Positions 12,096-24,693 of a stretch of DNA of 64,000 nt are shown in pieces. The notes beneath the pieces were generated by a model, which was given only the letters and a program-made list of their open reading frames with translations, did no database searches and was not told the DNA's origin. The DNA comes from Zerene cesonia (Eukaryota > Arthropoda > Insecta > Lepidoptera > Pieridae): positions 1,302,001-1,366,000 of the forward strand of contig NC_052115.1 in NCBI RefSeq assembly GCF_012273895.1, in the 5' to 3' direction. How positions within the stretch are numbered: position 1 is the stretch's first letter; every line of letters starts with the position of its first letter. A program made the position numbers and the translations under genes.

Positions 12096-15000
12096 CTATA
12101 CTCTTTGTTAACATTCTTGTGGAGGCAATTCGGCGTAGCTTAAATTTAGGCCTTTTATTACTAATTGATTTGGCGCTATTTATAGAACACTAGAGATTTT
12201 TTTTTATGATCCAGTGGTTTTTGTGATAAGCGCGTTGAAACAATTGTATATAACATTCACAATAAATACACATATATAGTAGGAATCAACATCACATTGA
12301 CGCAGAGTTCAAACATCTACATTCTAAACAACATTTACTAATCTTAAGGCTTTAGCATATTGTATCGTCTTATTATAACTTTTGAGCTGAATAACTAATT
12401 TATATGAACAACCATTTATTTCTCACACTAGACAAACATACACAAACAAATAAATAACACATTTACTAACTAGCTTCCTGCCCAGGCTTCACCGGGATCG
12501 ATCCCAGATGAAAAAAAAAAAATAGCTATTATCAACTAAAGTTACTTTCTCATTAAAAACAATTACGCATTTTAAAATCAACACAGCAGTTTTTGAGTTT
12601 CATCAAAAAAATATACGTATAGATATTATAAAATATCAGTATCAATTTACAAGTATGAAATAGCAAAACAAACTCACTTATGAAATCCGTTCGTCTGGCA
12701 CGTGTTGTAAGCGCCGCAATGTTGGCACTTCAGACCCACCACGTGGAACTTCACCGTTGACAGCTAAACATGAACACATAAAAAAACCACCATTAAATCA
12801 GAAACTAGTTTAAAATTGTATAAAAAAAAAACAAAAAAAAAATAGTAGGATGAAAAAAAAAATTGTAGAATAGGCAGGGAGCGAGGTCGGGAAGTGGGAG
12901 GAGGTAAAAAAAGGGTATATAACGTTTTTGCTCGAATTTCAAAAGCTACAAGTCCAACAGAAAGAATTAGAGGAACAAAGTTGTAACTAATTAATAGGTC
13001 TACAGCCCTCTATGTAAACACGGAAGTATTTACGTGTAGTTTTTTGGGCCACTGTATATATTTTTTTAGCCTACGTACACACCTTGTGACAATCTTTGCA
13101 CAGAATGGTGGTTTTGTAGTCAGCGTACTCTGGGGGCATGGGCGTCGCGGCCACTTCGGAATCCAGATACTTCCATAGCTGGAAATTTATAATAAAATTA
13201 GTAACATAAGCATCGATGATTTATAGTTGTATCATTTCATTGATAAAAAATGAAAAAAATTTGTGCATTTAAAATTTTGCTTCGTCATGCTGATAGACTT
13301 AGAAAAAATGCATTAGAAGTTTTTTTACTGAATTGTCGGTCAAGTAAGTGTCGGTGTCTCCCCAACAACTCACATTGGTCATATCGATCATGCTCGTCTG
13401 GCACGTGGGGCACGCGTAGTGGCCCGACTTGAGCATCTGCTCGAAGCACGGCCGGTGCAGCAGGTGGCCGCAGTCGGGGATGTGGCACGGGATGCGCGAC
13501 GTGTGTATGTCCTCCAGGCACACGGGGCAGTTCGCGCGCGACACGTTCTCCACGCACTGGCGGTGAGAGGGAGAAAATTAGAAAAAAAAAAGATTTTTTT
13601 TTGAATGGACATACTACAATTTCTCGTGGGACGATAAATTTTTTTCGCATTTTTTAAAAAGTTTTTTTTTAGTTTCAATGAATTTTTTTATGTGTGTAAT
13701 TAACTAAAATTGGGATAATATTTACAAATGAAGTCTAATCTTCAAAAATATCTAATATAAATTGAAACATTAAAAAAAAAAACATTTAATGAAAATGTCA
13801 CCGAGATTTACCATACTTTATATTTTGTTTTGAACATCCATTTTGAGCACACTCATTGCGTGTGTATAATCACCAAAACACTAAATTATCTCACCCGATG
13901 TCCAACCCGCTGCAGCTGCACGGGCAGGCACATGTTGCATCGCTCGCAGTGAAAGAACCTGTCCCGTCCACCCACGCGGCATATGCCGCAACCCTCGCAG
14001 TGGTACTGCTTCTTGTCCTCATCGTCGAACAAGTTGCAGATCAGGCATGTGTACTGGAATGTGGCAAAACACAAGAGATGGAAAAATAATTACAAAAAAT
14101 TAAGCTTTAAGATATTACAATAAGAAATTTTTTTTTTTTTATTTCAAAACATGGAGGTCTCCAGCTTATTCAGTCAAAACTTCTGAGGTGACAAATACAA
14201 AGAAAAAATACAGTCGCAAGCAATTATTTAAAGGTACAAAAAAATTGATTGCTATCATACAACAGAATGACCGCCTCCTTGGCACAGTGGTTAACGCGTG
14301 AGCGTAGAACCGAGGGGTCCTGGGTTCAATTCCCGGTGGGGACGCGTAAAAAAAAAAAAAATGTCTCGGTCTGGCAGGACACAGAAGGCTGATCACCTAC
14401 TTGTCCGTAAAGAAAATCGATCAGTGAAACAGATGAACATCATCTGCCCCATACCCCACTAGGGGACACGGGACTTCACTTTTTTTTTATACAACAGAAT
14501 AAGAATAGCTTCAATACAATTGCAATATGCTATTATATTTAATTGGCAATTGATGATACAAACATGTTATTTATTTAGTTTATACCCAATAAAATACAGT
14601 GATAAAAAAACAAATTGGTACAAAAGGCGGTTTTATTGCCTACAGCTATATATGCCAGACAACCTTAAGTTTCTTACTCAATTTAACTCAGATAATGCTA
14701 GACAATTATTCAAAACAGTTTCAAAGTATTTGGGGAGAAACACATTTAAAAATATGCCTTATCCATAACTAGCCTAAAATTGAAATTCTCATGTACACAA
14801 TCAAACAAAAGCTACCAACCTTTCCAAATCTAACGCCACAGTTCTCACACTCCGCCTGCACCTTCTGCCGCGTGTCGCATTCTGTGCAGATGAGTTCTGT
14901 GACCGACTTCCTGTTGAAGTAGTGCTCTTCATTCTCATCGTGGCAGTAACGACACATGTAGAATTTGTTGCAGCATGGTGTCTATTTGGTAATGAAACAC

Positions 15001-17149
15001 AGCATGATATAATTTTTTATAAAAAGTATGCATTTTAATTAATAATAATTGAAGAATGTTAAAGAAAAATATTTAATATGAGGTAGAATTTAAACAGGTC
15101 AGAGAAGACCACTATGTCTGCAATAAAGAGGAAAAACAAAAAGCTATTGACAGAAAATGAGCATTGTGTATGCCAACTAGTGTTCATTATAGTATAGATA
15201 TTAGATATGTAATGTACATTGAGATATAATATTATGCAGGTTGACTAATTCAAATAATAAAATATAGACTGGTGGTCTACACCTACTATCTAGTTAAAAT
15301 AATAAAATTAAAATATTGAGTTTTAATTATAGCTGTGCCTCACGGTTTCACCCGCGTAAGTCCATATCCCGTAGGAATATCGGGATAGAAAGTTGTCTAT
15401 ATATTATTCCAGTTGTCCAGCTATCTACGTACCAGTTTCATTGAAATTGGTTCAGTAGTGTTTGCGTGAAAGAGTAACAAACACACACACATCCTTGCAA
15501 ACTTTCGCATTTATATACAATATTAGTAGGATAGGATAACAAATTGCTCTTAAGTTTAACTGTCACCTAATTATAAATTTTGTAATGTAACTTTACTAGC
15601 TTTTATTCATAATACATTGGATTTTTAATTAATTTAATTCAAAACTTCAATGTCAAGATGAAACACAGATAAAACTTGCATACAGAAAACATTTTCTTTA
15701 CTATAACTGATAAGAGACACCAAGGTCATCAGTAATACCTTAAGCTCTATGGTTGTTTTAGCAATATAGAAATATTAATTATCATTTGTATAGACTTGAA
15801 TTTCAGAGGTTGATATATGTGGTATGTGTGAAGTTTTTACACGCTTTTTATTAGCTTCACCTGTATGTTTGTATGTTTGTTTGTAACCGACTTCTATGGG
15901 CGCGATTTTGACCCACTTTAAACGGCCAGATTTCGTTCAAACTTTGTAGATTTATTGAGGACCGATGACAATACACTAATTTGATAAAATTATTCCATTT
16001 TTCAATTTGCAAAATATGATAAAAGCATGTTTTTTAGTTTTTTTAAACTATTATAATATATTATTTTTATATTTGAAGGTGTTCACATTTAACAGGTAAG
16101 AACTGAAATAAGTCTTAAGACTCTTTTTCAAATTCCTTCTTTGTTAAAAGTTGTATATTTCAAAAGTAAAGTATCCGTTTCTACCTAAGCTTATCAAAAC
16201 TAGAAACTACCAATTAAAAAAGATTTTTGCCTATCATAAATAATAATTTCATAAAAAAAATTAAGATCATAACACAATTGAAATATCAATAGCGATGAAA
16301 AATTAAATGTAAACAGATAAGAAATACAATAGTTTTCATAAACCTTGACAGTGCAGATCAAGGGTATTTATTGTTAGTACACAAATAAACTATATCTGTA
16401 ATCTATACTTATAATATAGAGTCGAGATGTTTGTTTAAACGCACTAAACTCAGGAACTACCTGACCAATTACTAAAACTCTTTAACTGTTGGATATGTAT
16501 GTGATCGCTATATTAGATGTACTACATGTGAAGCCAGAGTGGACAGCTAGTGAAGTGAGTATTGTGTGTACAGTATGGCAACATGTAGTAGTAACAGTAG
16601 TGAGTAATAATTAACATAGCTACTGCATAATACAAATAAAAACATGTAAGTCGGTTATAATTTAATTTGTTATTTATGTGAGATATTATTGAAACTATTT
16701 ATCCTAGTGACTCCTCAAATGATTGAAATTTTAGTAAACATTCAGGGAGTTAACTTAAAAAATTTGCGAGTGGAAATTCACCAAAGATTAAGAGGGTGAT
16801 AAAGTTCATATAAATTGCATTGGTTCAATGATACTATGAGGAATTGATTCGAGTGCCAAAAATATTACAAGTTCGTTGACTTCGCTTTGTTTTTCCGAAA
16901 TTTGCGTATCATAGCCGAACTCAAAATCTGCGTTGGAAGGAGATAAATATAGACACCACTGTTTAGAATCCGGATCAAAGAATATTGTTGTATCTTCATA
17001 AGAATTGTTATTAATATAATGTCAGTAGATAAGCTTACCACAAACTTAGCTCTTCGTTTATAGTGGGCGCATCCAATACGTTTTTCACTTATTTGTTCAT
17101 TTGCCGAAGTCGATTCACCGCTTGCATTTTCTTCGTCGGATTTTGACAT
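11927..17149 (-). CDS. Rchy1: RING finger and CHY zinc finger protein 1 (E3 ubiquitin ligase), 7 exons
   Basis: Minus-strand exons 17149-17039, 14981-14820, 14053-13895, 13556-13374, 13178-13083, 12763-12678 and probably 12095-11927 join in phase. The family (Pirh2) ubiquitinates substrates such as p53 in vertebrates. In order: an acidic Ser-rich N-terminus; the CHY zinc finger from Cys27-x-His-Tyr to about residue 91; a CTCHY-type zinc cluster (92-144); and a RING-H2 with all eight ligands (Cys154, Cys157, Cys173, His175, His178, Cys181, Cys193, Cys196). A zinc-ribbon C-terminus follows, with CKDC and CQHCGAYNT. Reading through exon 6 gives a stop at 266 residues (human 261). Splicing at its GTGAGT instead adds a Ser/Thr-rich tail for 321 residues. 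Intron 1 is repeat-rich. The start ATG is the first in the exon. Confidence 0.92.
14269..14488 (+). mobile_element. Intact tRNA-derived SINE with 12 bp target duplication
   Basis: A tRNA-like head has A box (TGGCACAGTGG) and B box (GGTTCAATTCC). A unique body follows, then a T-rich end. It is flanked by ATACAACAGAAT at 14257-14268 and 14489-14500, a perfect 12 bp target-site duplication. It lies in RCHY1 intron 2 in the antisense direction. The family differs from the GAT-tail SINE. Confidence 0.88.
15330..15535 (-). mobile_element. Lep1-like Helitron in RCHY1 intron 1
   Basis: A near full-length copy reading, on the plus strand, from AGCTGTGCCTCACGG to TTAGTAGGATA, with all the internal blocks of the family (GTCCAGCTATCTACGTACC, AACTTTCGCATTTAT). 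Confidence 0.8.
15860..15985. repeat. Dispersed repeat with CACTTTAAACGG block, copy 1
   Basis: It shares order and spacing of blocks (TGTTTGTAA, GATTTTGACCCACTTTA, AACTTTGTAGA, TGACAATAC) with 21205-21325 and 40905-41005. It has no coding potential and no clear termini. Confidence 0.55.
16402..16551 (+). mobile_element. Helitron-like element, CTGAAG/GCTAGT family, divergent
   Basis: It runs from TCTATACTTATAATAT to GTGGACAGCTAGT. Internal blocks (GAACTACCTGACC, ACTGTTGGATATG) are decayed versions of those at 60870-61042. It lies in RCHY1 intron 1. Confidence 0.55.
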
Positions 17150-17715
17150 TTTGGCTCACATTTATTGCAACGGAGTTTTGTTCAGTTATCCAAACTAAGG
17201 TTAATTGCAATCGATTAAAATGATCCGTCAATTAATATGTTTTATTGGACGATATTGAACAACAATTTCCTTCCTAACGTGACAATTTACATCTGAAAAA
17301 TCTTTACATATTCGACCTGACAATTGACATTGACGTGACGTGTAAGTTGTCAACACTCACCAATAGCATAAAAATTCCATTTTACGCTTTATTAAAGTGC
17401 ACATAAAATTGCTTTAAATATTATTATCGGATAAACGAAAAATTCACATAAACTTCTACTAGTAGATTTTTCAAGGGAACTCGTAAATAATTATAACAAT
17501 ATTTTCGAGTATCTGTCATTTACTGATAAAATAATCGATCAAAGAGAAGATTGTTGAAAAAAAAAAAACTACTCGAATTTTGGCATTATATTCAAAACAC
17601 CAAATCATCAAAACACATTTGAATAAATAAAAATGAATTAAAAATACATATGCAAAATTACTTAACTGTGAAATTTTAATTACTTTTTTAAATACATATT
17701 ATTTACAACATAAAA
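17150..17715. promoter_or_regulatory. Shared upstream region of RCHY1 and the Yellow gene
   Basis: The two genes diverge from this 566 bp segment. The RCHY1-proximal part (17260-17365) holds repeated TGACAATT/TTGTCA motifs and a TGACGTGACGTG block. The Yellow-proximal half is very AT-rich, with a run of A at 17557-17569. Use as a bidirectional promoter is inferred from geometry only. Confidence 0.5.
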
Positions 17716-20700
17716 ATGAAATTCATGTATACAGTGATACTAGTTATTTATATGCTTTATTTTAATACAGTTACATGTTTATTGCCTCCTAAATTTCAAT
17801 GGAAAGTTATAGATTTTGCATGGGAAGCTTCTGCCCGTGAAGCAGCATTAAGCACAGGCGCATACGTGCCTGAAAATAATCTACCTTCCGGTATAGCAAG
17901 GTGGAAAGATAAACTATTTATTACTATTCCACGGTGGAAAACAGGTACGATATGTAATCTCTGTTTGTATGTCTGTTACGCATAAACACTGGGCCAATTT
18001 TGATCATTCAAAAAGAAGGAAGCCTCTCAATATTGCAATGATCACATAGCTACTATAATTTACAAGCATGTATTTTAATATTCATCGGTACTTTTGTATT
18101 AGACTACGTCCAAAATTATACTTGAAGTGTATTGCAAATTTCCATTTTTTTTTTCCATTTTCATCCATTTTTAACTTCACAGGCGTTCCAGCGTCCTTGA
18201 ACTATATTTTCGTAAACGGGAACCAATCACAACCGCTAAACCCATACCCCAGTTGGGAGGACGCGTTCGTCTCGAACAAGGCCTGCTGCGTCAGCTCCAA
18301 CAGTACCGTCGTGTCTGCGTTCAGGGTGCACGTGGACACTTGTGATAGGTTGTGGGTAGTTGACAATGGAGTTGCTGATATGTTCAGTAAGTTGGGAGCT
18401 TTTAAGCCTCTGACGCAAAAAGAGAGGGGTGTAATATTTCCAAAGAGATGAACCTGTTTTCGTTTATCTTTTTGTGCCGTAGGTAATTTTATCCCGAATG
18501 TTCATAACCATGTTTCATGGAAATTTGTTCAGCCATTAGGAGACCGCAAACTGCACTTTTCTAGTTGATGATAAGATCCTGGGAACTAACTTAGGCACGA
18601 TCAGTTTGAAATTTGTTTTTTTTTGTATTGACTTAAATTAGAAGATTAACAAGTATTAATACAAATATAGCATCACGCCCCGACGTCACTCGTTAAACAT
18701 ATCATAGTCTATGTCACCCAGTAAAGATGCAGGTTTCTAATGCTGAAAGAATTTTTGAAATCTGTGTGGAAGCATTATAATTCCTTATATGGAAAATAAT
18801 AATTTTCCAGGTAACGTGAAACAGGTCACGCCTCCAGCAATCGTAATATTTGATTTGAACTCTAATACTTTAATTCACCGATACGAACTGCCAGATGATG
18901 TGATCAGAGATTCGTCAGTTTTAACCGGCGTAGTGAGTAACAAATATTCAAATGTACATATTTACATTAACACTTAAAGTATGGTCCTTAACCGTAGTCA
19001 AGTCCTTCTTGGTATAGTATATAAATCCTACTTCCTACTAATCCTATCCTACTAATATTATAAATGCAAAAGTTTGTAAGGATGTGTGTATGTTTGTTAT
19101 TCTTTCACGCAAAAACTACTGAACCGATTGTAATGAAATTACGGACGTCCAGCTACGTAATTTCATTACAACTGGAACAGATATAGGCAACTTTTTATCC
19201 CAATACCCCTATGCGATACGGACTTACGCGGGTGAAACCGCGGGGCGCAGCTAGTTGTTTATATTGAACACAAATAGTTTTAACAAAAAAATTAAATCAG
19301 GTTCAAATTGTCATATCAGGGCCAATTAAATGTGACCTCATGGGAGGCGAAAATTTATGGATATAATTTTTTATAGTGTAAAAATATCGTCGACTTCTTC
19401 AGGTGGTAGAAACAATAGGAAAAGGCTGTGCCGACTCATACGCCTACATACCCGACATGGGGTCGAATTCGTTAATAGTATATAGCTTGAAGCACAACGA
19501 TGCTTGGAGAGTGGAGAACCATTACTTCCATTTCGATCCACACTCGAGCGTCTTCAGAGTCGGCAGGGTTGAGTTTTACTGGAGCGACGGGGTTTCTTCA
19601 GCTGTTTTGGCCCCGGGGAAGAAATCTTCTGGGTACAATGCAAATTTATCTTCACAATATAGTTAGGTTATATAATGTAGGTAATCTTTAAAGTATATAT
19701 ATTGCTCTTTTGGATAGGCGGTAATTGGTATTATAGACATATATATCAGAAATAGTACATGTTCTTAATAAATAATGATTTTCAGTCATCGAGACTTGTA
19801 CTTCCACCCGACGTCGAGCACAAAACAGTTTCGCATGTCGACTAAACTGTTGCGCGATAGATATGTACCGAAGGAGATTTTGTTCAATGCAGCCGAAGTG
19901 AGTACTATATTTATAATATGTAAATATTAATTAAATCATAAAGTATAACCTAAATCATATAAAATAAGACACAAAGTTTTATACAGGATATGAAATACTA
20001 GCTGCGCCCCGCGGTTGCGGTTGTAGGAATATCGGGATAAAAAGTTGCCTATATGTTATTCCAGTTGTACAGCTATCTACGTACCAAATTTCATTGCAAT
20101 CGGTTCAGGAGTTTTTGCGTGAAAGAGCAACAAACACACATACATCCTTATAAACTTTCGCATTTATAATATTAGTAGGATTAGTGGTGTGCTCTTTGTA
20201 GACTGGAAAATATTATCAATCGACTTCAAAAAGAGGTTCCCACGGCTCCTCCCCGGGGGCCGTGTCTTTCTATGCAAGCTTTTTCTACTAAAAAAAGTAG
20301 CAGGACAGTTATTACCAAATTATTTGTAATATTTTATAATTGTTCCAGATTTTGGGCGAAAGAGGTCCATTATCTCAAGCGACGGCAGCTGACCTCGATC
20401 CTCATAACAATGTTATGTTTTATGCCCAGGTACTCTTTCTTTAAGTCACTCGTTTGCTGGAAATAATTTGTTTTTGTTGTTTTTTATCTATATAGTCTGC
20501 GGGTCAAAATGTCATAACGTTTATTAGAAATAATCATGTTTCTTGTCATGGTTCCTAAGATTTCATTGAAAATAGCTATGTAAAAACATTAAATAGTACA
20601 CTTCAAAAACTGTCATTGAATGGCATTCTCATAAGAGTGTATCCATGTAATATAATATCTTGGAAGACTTTCGTTAAAATAAAGCTTTTCTCCCGCGTAT

Positions 20701-21600
20701 GAAATATTCCCAAGTATATAATTATATATCACTCTTTAGCCTCCTAACTATTTCCCATCGCACATTCCCATAGGCACATAACATCATCCCGTTGCCATGT
20801 GAAAGATGGATAAACAACTTCAGACTTTTGCAATAATTTTTAAAAAATCATATACTTAATCTTAACAACTTTTCACCTCAAACAATTGTTTTGGTCTAAG
20901 CTTAAATATTTTATTTATTTATGTTATACCTAACATTTCTAAAATGTTGGTACAGTTAAACAAAAATGGTGTAAGCTGCTGGAATATGGAGAGACCTCTT
21001 ACTGTAGAAAATGTTCCGCTCATTCTCAGTGATTGTACGGTATTGGAATTTCCTAACGATTTAAAGGTGAGCTTATATTAATCTCAGTAGAGTTGACCTT
21101 TAATTTTATGTAACCAGAAATATACACCTTATTTATATAGAAAGTTGATACTTTTATTGCCTACTAGTTGACTTTTGATATTCGGACTATTTTAACACAT
21201 TTTTATTCAGCTGTTTGTATGTAATCGGCTAATTTAGACTCGATCTTGATCTACTTTAGACGGACAGATTGAATTCAAACTTTGTGCACTTATCAAGGAT
21301 TTCTGACAATACCATAATTTCATAAGTTTATGTTGTTATAACTATAAATGGTGTTTTTTCTAGCTTTTATTTTTAATATCAAAACATTTCCACATTACAC
21401 AGGTAGATCAAGAAAGTAATCTGTGGGTATTGAGCAATAGACAATCAAGATTTCTCTACGAATCCATAGATAGCAGAGAGGTTAATTTTCGAATTCTGAC
21501 AGCGCCGACAATAAAGCTAATACAGGGGACACCTTGTGAAAAAATGTCGACCATCGACAAAGCTTTGAGTTTGATTAGGCCAAAGTCAAAAACGAAATAA
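17716..21600 (+). CDS. Yellow / major royal jelly protein family, secreted, 8 exons
   Basis: Exons 17716-17944, 18183-18386, 18811-18932, 19403-19632, 19786-19897, 20349-20429, 20956-21066 and 21403-21600 join in phase to 428 residues. A hydrophobic signal peptide spans about residues 1-21 (MKFMYT..VTC). The MRJP domain follows with family hallmarks: LFITIPRWKTGVPASLNYI, a CDRLWVVDNGV block, SYAYIPDMGSNSLIVYSL, FYWSDGVSSAVLAPG, and DLYFHPTSSTKQF near the middle, then NLWVLSNR near the end. Asn-X-Ser/Thr sites (NQS, NST) fit secretion. Insect Yellow proteins act in cuticle melanisation or other extracellular roles; several are uncharacterised. I cannot assign the subgroup (e, d, h or other) without a tree. 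Introns carry Lep1-like copies at 19047-19254 and 19998-20181. Confidence 0.92.
19047..19254 (+). mobile_element. Lep1-like Helitron with internal inverted repeat
   Basis: It starts TCCTACTAATATTATAAA and ends with the hairpin GCGGGTGAAACCGC and GCAGCTAGT, as expected for a Helitron (5' TC, 3' CTAG). The centre carries a 16 bp perfect inverted repeat (19128-19143 with 19156-19171) absent from other copies. It lies in Yellow intron 3. Confidence 0.85.
19998..20181 (-). mobile_element. Lep1-like Helitron
   Basis: A reverse-oriented copy from CTAGCTGCGCCCCGCGG to TTAGTAGGAT, with a small deletion in the terminal hairpin. It lies in Yellow intron 5. Confidence 0.82.
21205..21325. repeat. Dispersed repeat with CACTTTAAACGG block, copy 2
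   Basis: It contains GATCTACTTTAGACGG, AACTTTGTGCAC and TATCAAGGA in the same order as copies at 15860-15985 and 40905-41005. It lies in Yellow intron 7. Confidence 0.5.
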
Positions 21601-23170
21601 ATGAAAAAAGCATGCATTTATAGAAATTTTTATACTTTTGAAATATGTTATTTGCAGTGTTTTGAATTTCAAAACTATACTATTATAAAGAGATTTTTGT
21701 ATTTTCTTCTTATAGAAAAAAAGGAAACAGTATGTTACCTTATAAAGAATATTCAGATTAAATTCTTAATTATTCAGGTGATTGAATCGTTTATCCTGAC
21801 TGACTTTATCCCCAGATATATATTCATGCTATAAAATCGTTCCGTTGCCACGCGAAAGGACAAAGAAACCAGCACTTTCGCATTAACAATCTAAAGATGA
21901 TTTAAATAGAAAACGGAATAAAACGACGAGAAAATAATTTAAATTTTTATTTAAATATACAACATGGTAGCTATAGCTATACAAATCCATAAGGATAATT
22001 CATCATTTCCGTGTGTCTGCAGCACGTGTGTTTTCGTTCCTATTATTCAGTCTTTTCACTAAAGGTACGTTTTATTGAAATCAAACACGCGACACGTTCA
22101 CACGATAACGACACGACACGATATATTTGATAGAAAAGCGAGTGATCACGACGTATTGAATAGTTAATGCAGAAGTGTAATACATTTAATTGTAAATACA
22201 CAGAATTGTACAGATTGTTTTAAGAAAATATATATGTGGTTTGTTTACAACACCATTTAGTGCAAAACAAATAAATCAAGTATGAAGACAAGTTTAATAG
22301 TAGATACATTCTATAGAATATTATCAGCTAAAACGACGAGTTAACAGTCAGATACCGTCAAGTAACAACAAATAACAATATTTTATAAGCAGTAAAGGGG
22401 ATCCAATTTTCGATATGTCAAAGTAAATTTAAACATTTAAGTCGTGTCGTTATCATGTAAACAGGTAAAATCCGTATACAATTGAATATCTGTGTGCAAA
22501 TTTGCCCCAATATTTTTTCAATATGCTTCTCTAGTGATATTTTAAAACAGTATAGATTCAAATAAAATAAATCTCAATAGCCCTAAATTCATCTTCATTA
22601 ATGGCTATCTAAGGACTGCACTTATTTTATTGTTAATATAATTCTGTTTTCACTAACTTGTACACACGTCGACTCTTACATAATTTCGTTTGTTATTATA
22701 TTTTATAGTAACAATTTAAATACCCAAATTTATTCTTCACACAAGAAGCTTTTGTTATCAACATAATTATTAATGTCTTTCACAATTACATTACTATCAT
22801 AATAGAACGAAAAATTTACATTTATAAAATAAATCGCTATAAAATTAATAAAAAATATACAATTAGAATGCCACAACACAAATCAGCTTTATCATAATCA
22901 TAAATATATAGACTTCAATGTGTATAAGCGCATAATCTAGTATTTTAATGCCTAAAAAAGTACGAAAAGGAATATTTCAAAAAGTTATAACAATTGACTT
23001 TGGCGGCCATGGGTTGAAAATTATAATTTTACAAACTCATTTGATATCATGTAAAACAATCTTTTTATCTAAATAGTAAAGCCACTTTCCATACTGCAAT
23101 TTATAGTAATGGAGTTTTATTTGTAATTTTATGCTCGTGATTTGATTACGTTGGGAAAAATACGATAGAA

Positions 23171-23271
23171 TGATAACTTAAAGTAATGCGTGATGGAAAG
23201 GGAAACCGAGCAGACTGGTGCCGTAACGCCTTACGTATCGAAGCGGTTGACCCTTCCATTAGAAGTTATCA
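23171..23271. ncRNA. Candidate structured RNA or compact foldback element
   Basis: Four nested stems can be paired by eye: 23171-23179 with 23263-23271 (9 bp perfect); 23194-23202 with 23251-23258 (8 bp plus a bulge); 23204-23208 with 23244-23248 (5 bp); and an inner hairpin 23222-23226 with 23231-23235 (loop CGCC). The block is far more GC-rich than its surroundings. It matches no tRNA or snRNA I recognise. It could be a MITE; no second copy was noticed in this window. Confidence 0.35.
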
Positions 23272-24693
23272 CTTCAACGATTATACTTTAGCAACTTATG
23301 TATACACGCGCTAAAATAAATTTAATTTTATATATAAAGTATTAGTTTCTTAAAAGTTTTGTAGAATTTTTTTAAAGATATGCTATCTCTCTTTTACATT
23401 CGCCGTAAGATATATGGACGTATTTGCTATCCTTTTCCTACATTCTGGTAATTGAATTTTAGGTTTTCTTATGGATTGTCAACAAACTACCATTAAAAAT
23501 GTATTTATCGGTAATAAAAATTATTTAACTGCTTCATATATTTAATATATTGCATTTGAATTTGTGATTGATGAAAAATCGTGTCAAAGAAAGAACGTGG
23601 AAGCGTGTTTATTTACAATATATTGCTTATAGGCCATATGATGTAAGACCATAACCTTAAATCGAACTTTATTAATTAAAAATATGGTTCAATTTTGACA
23701 GTACCGACGTAATTTAATACTATGTATATTTCATAAAGATTTAGACGTGGTTCAAAACAGAATTCTATTTAAGATTATATTTAAATTTCCAACGATTCGT
23801 ACGCGGAGCTATTTATTATATTTAATAAAAAAGTTATCGGTCGTTTCATTATTGCTACGTTTTCCACAGATGAGATTTTTCTTATTGGTTCCCTTTTGTA
23901 ACAATTTTAACGCGTTAATTATCCGTGTATGCTAATCTTATAAGAAGCGAATTTAGTACGTTCAGATTGCTATATCTAGAACTATTTCACTTTGGAATTC
24001 CCGTATTTAAAGGGATTTCATAGGGTTTTATGTACACGCCATATTGACTTTAATTGCGTACAAAGTCGCGGTCAACGACTAGTATAGTCTGCGTTGGAAA
24101 ATAACGCAATTTGTGCAATCATTCCCATGGTCCAATATACGTTGATTTATTCACAATTGACTCCTTAGCGATTTCATAGAATGAGAACTGGAAATCTATG
24201 GATTTTTAGATGTGGAAAATTTTTCGTCGCACAAACACTTCGTGCGTACGTTTTCACGGCCATCTTGTACGTTCTATTATACAAGGTATATACGACCCTA
24301 TTTTGTTAGCGTTAAAGTTCAAAATTAAAAATTTTAATAGATGTTTTATGTGTATAACACGAAATACGTAATAAAAAAAAATCGAAAGAAGTTGCCATTG
24401 AAAACGCACACACCGCAATCAACAATAGACCGTATTCCATTCACGCATGTCTCAAAATCTCTCGTCTAAGCGACTAAACGTAGTGCGTCAAACATTATCT
24501 AGATATACCTAAATTCGACAGTAGATACATCTATCTACCTTATTGTTGGTTCGCAATGAGAAAACATTCAAATGATTTTGCAGATTTTTTATTCTTGAAA
24601 CACGTTTTAGGCGTGTAAATTTACCGCGTATTTTGTAAGGCGTTTTATATGTTAATAAATATATTGCATTTATTTTAAACATAAGATACAGTT

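Noticed and set aside
13285..13678. Overlapping minus and plus frames around the RING exon
   Set aside because: Only the frame with CPVC...CGHLLHRPC...CPTC encodes the RING. The others are shadows of a GC-rich exon.
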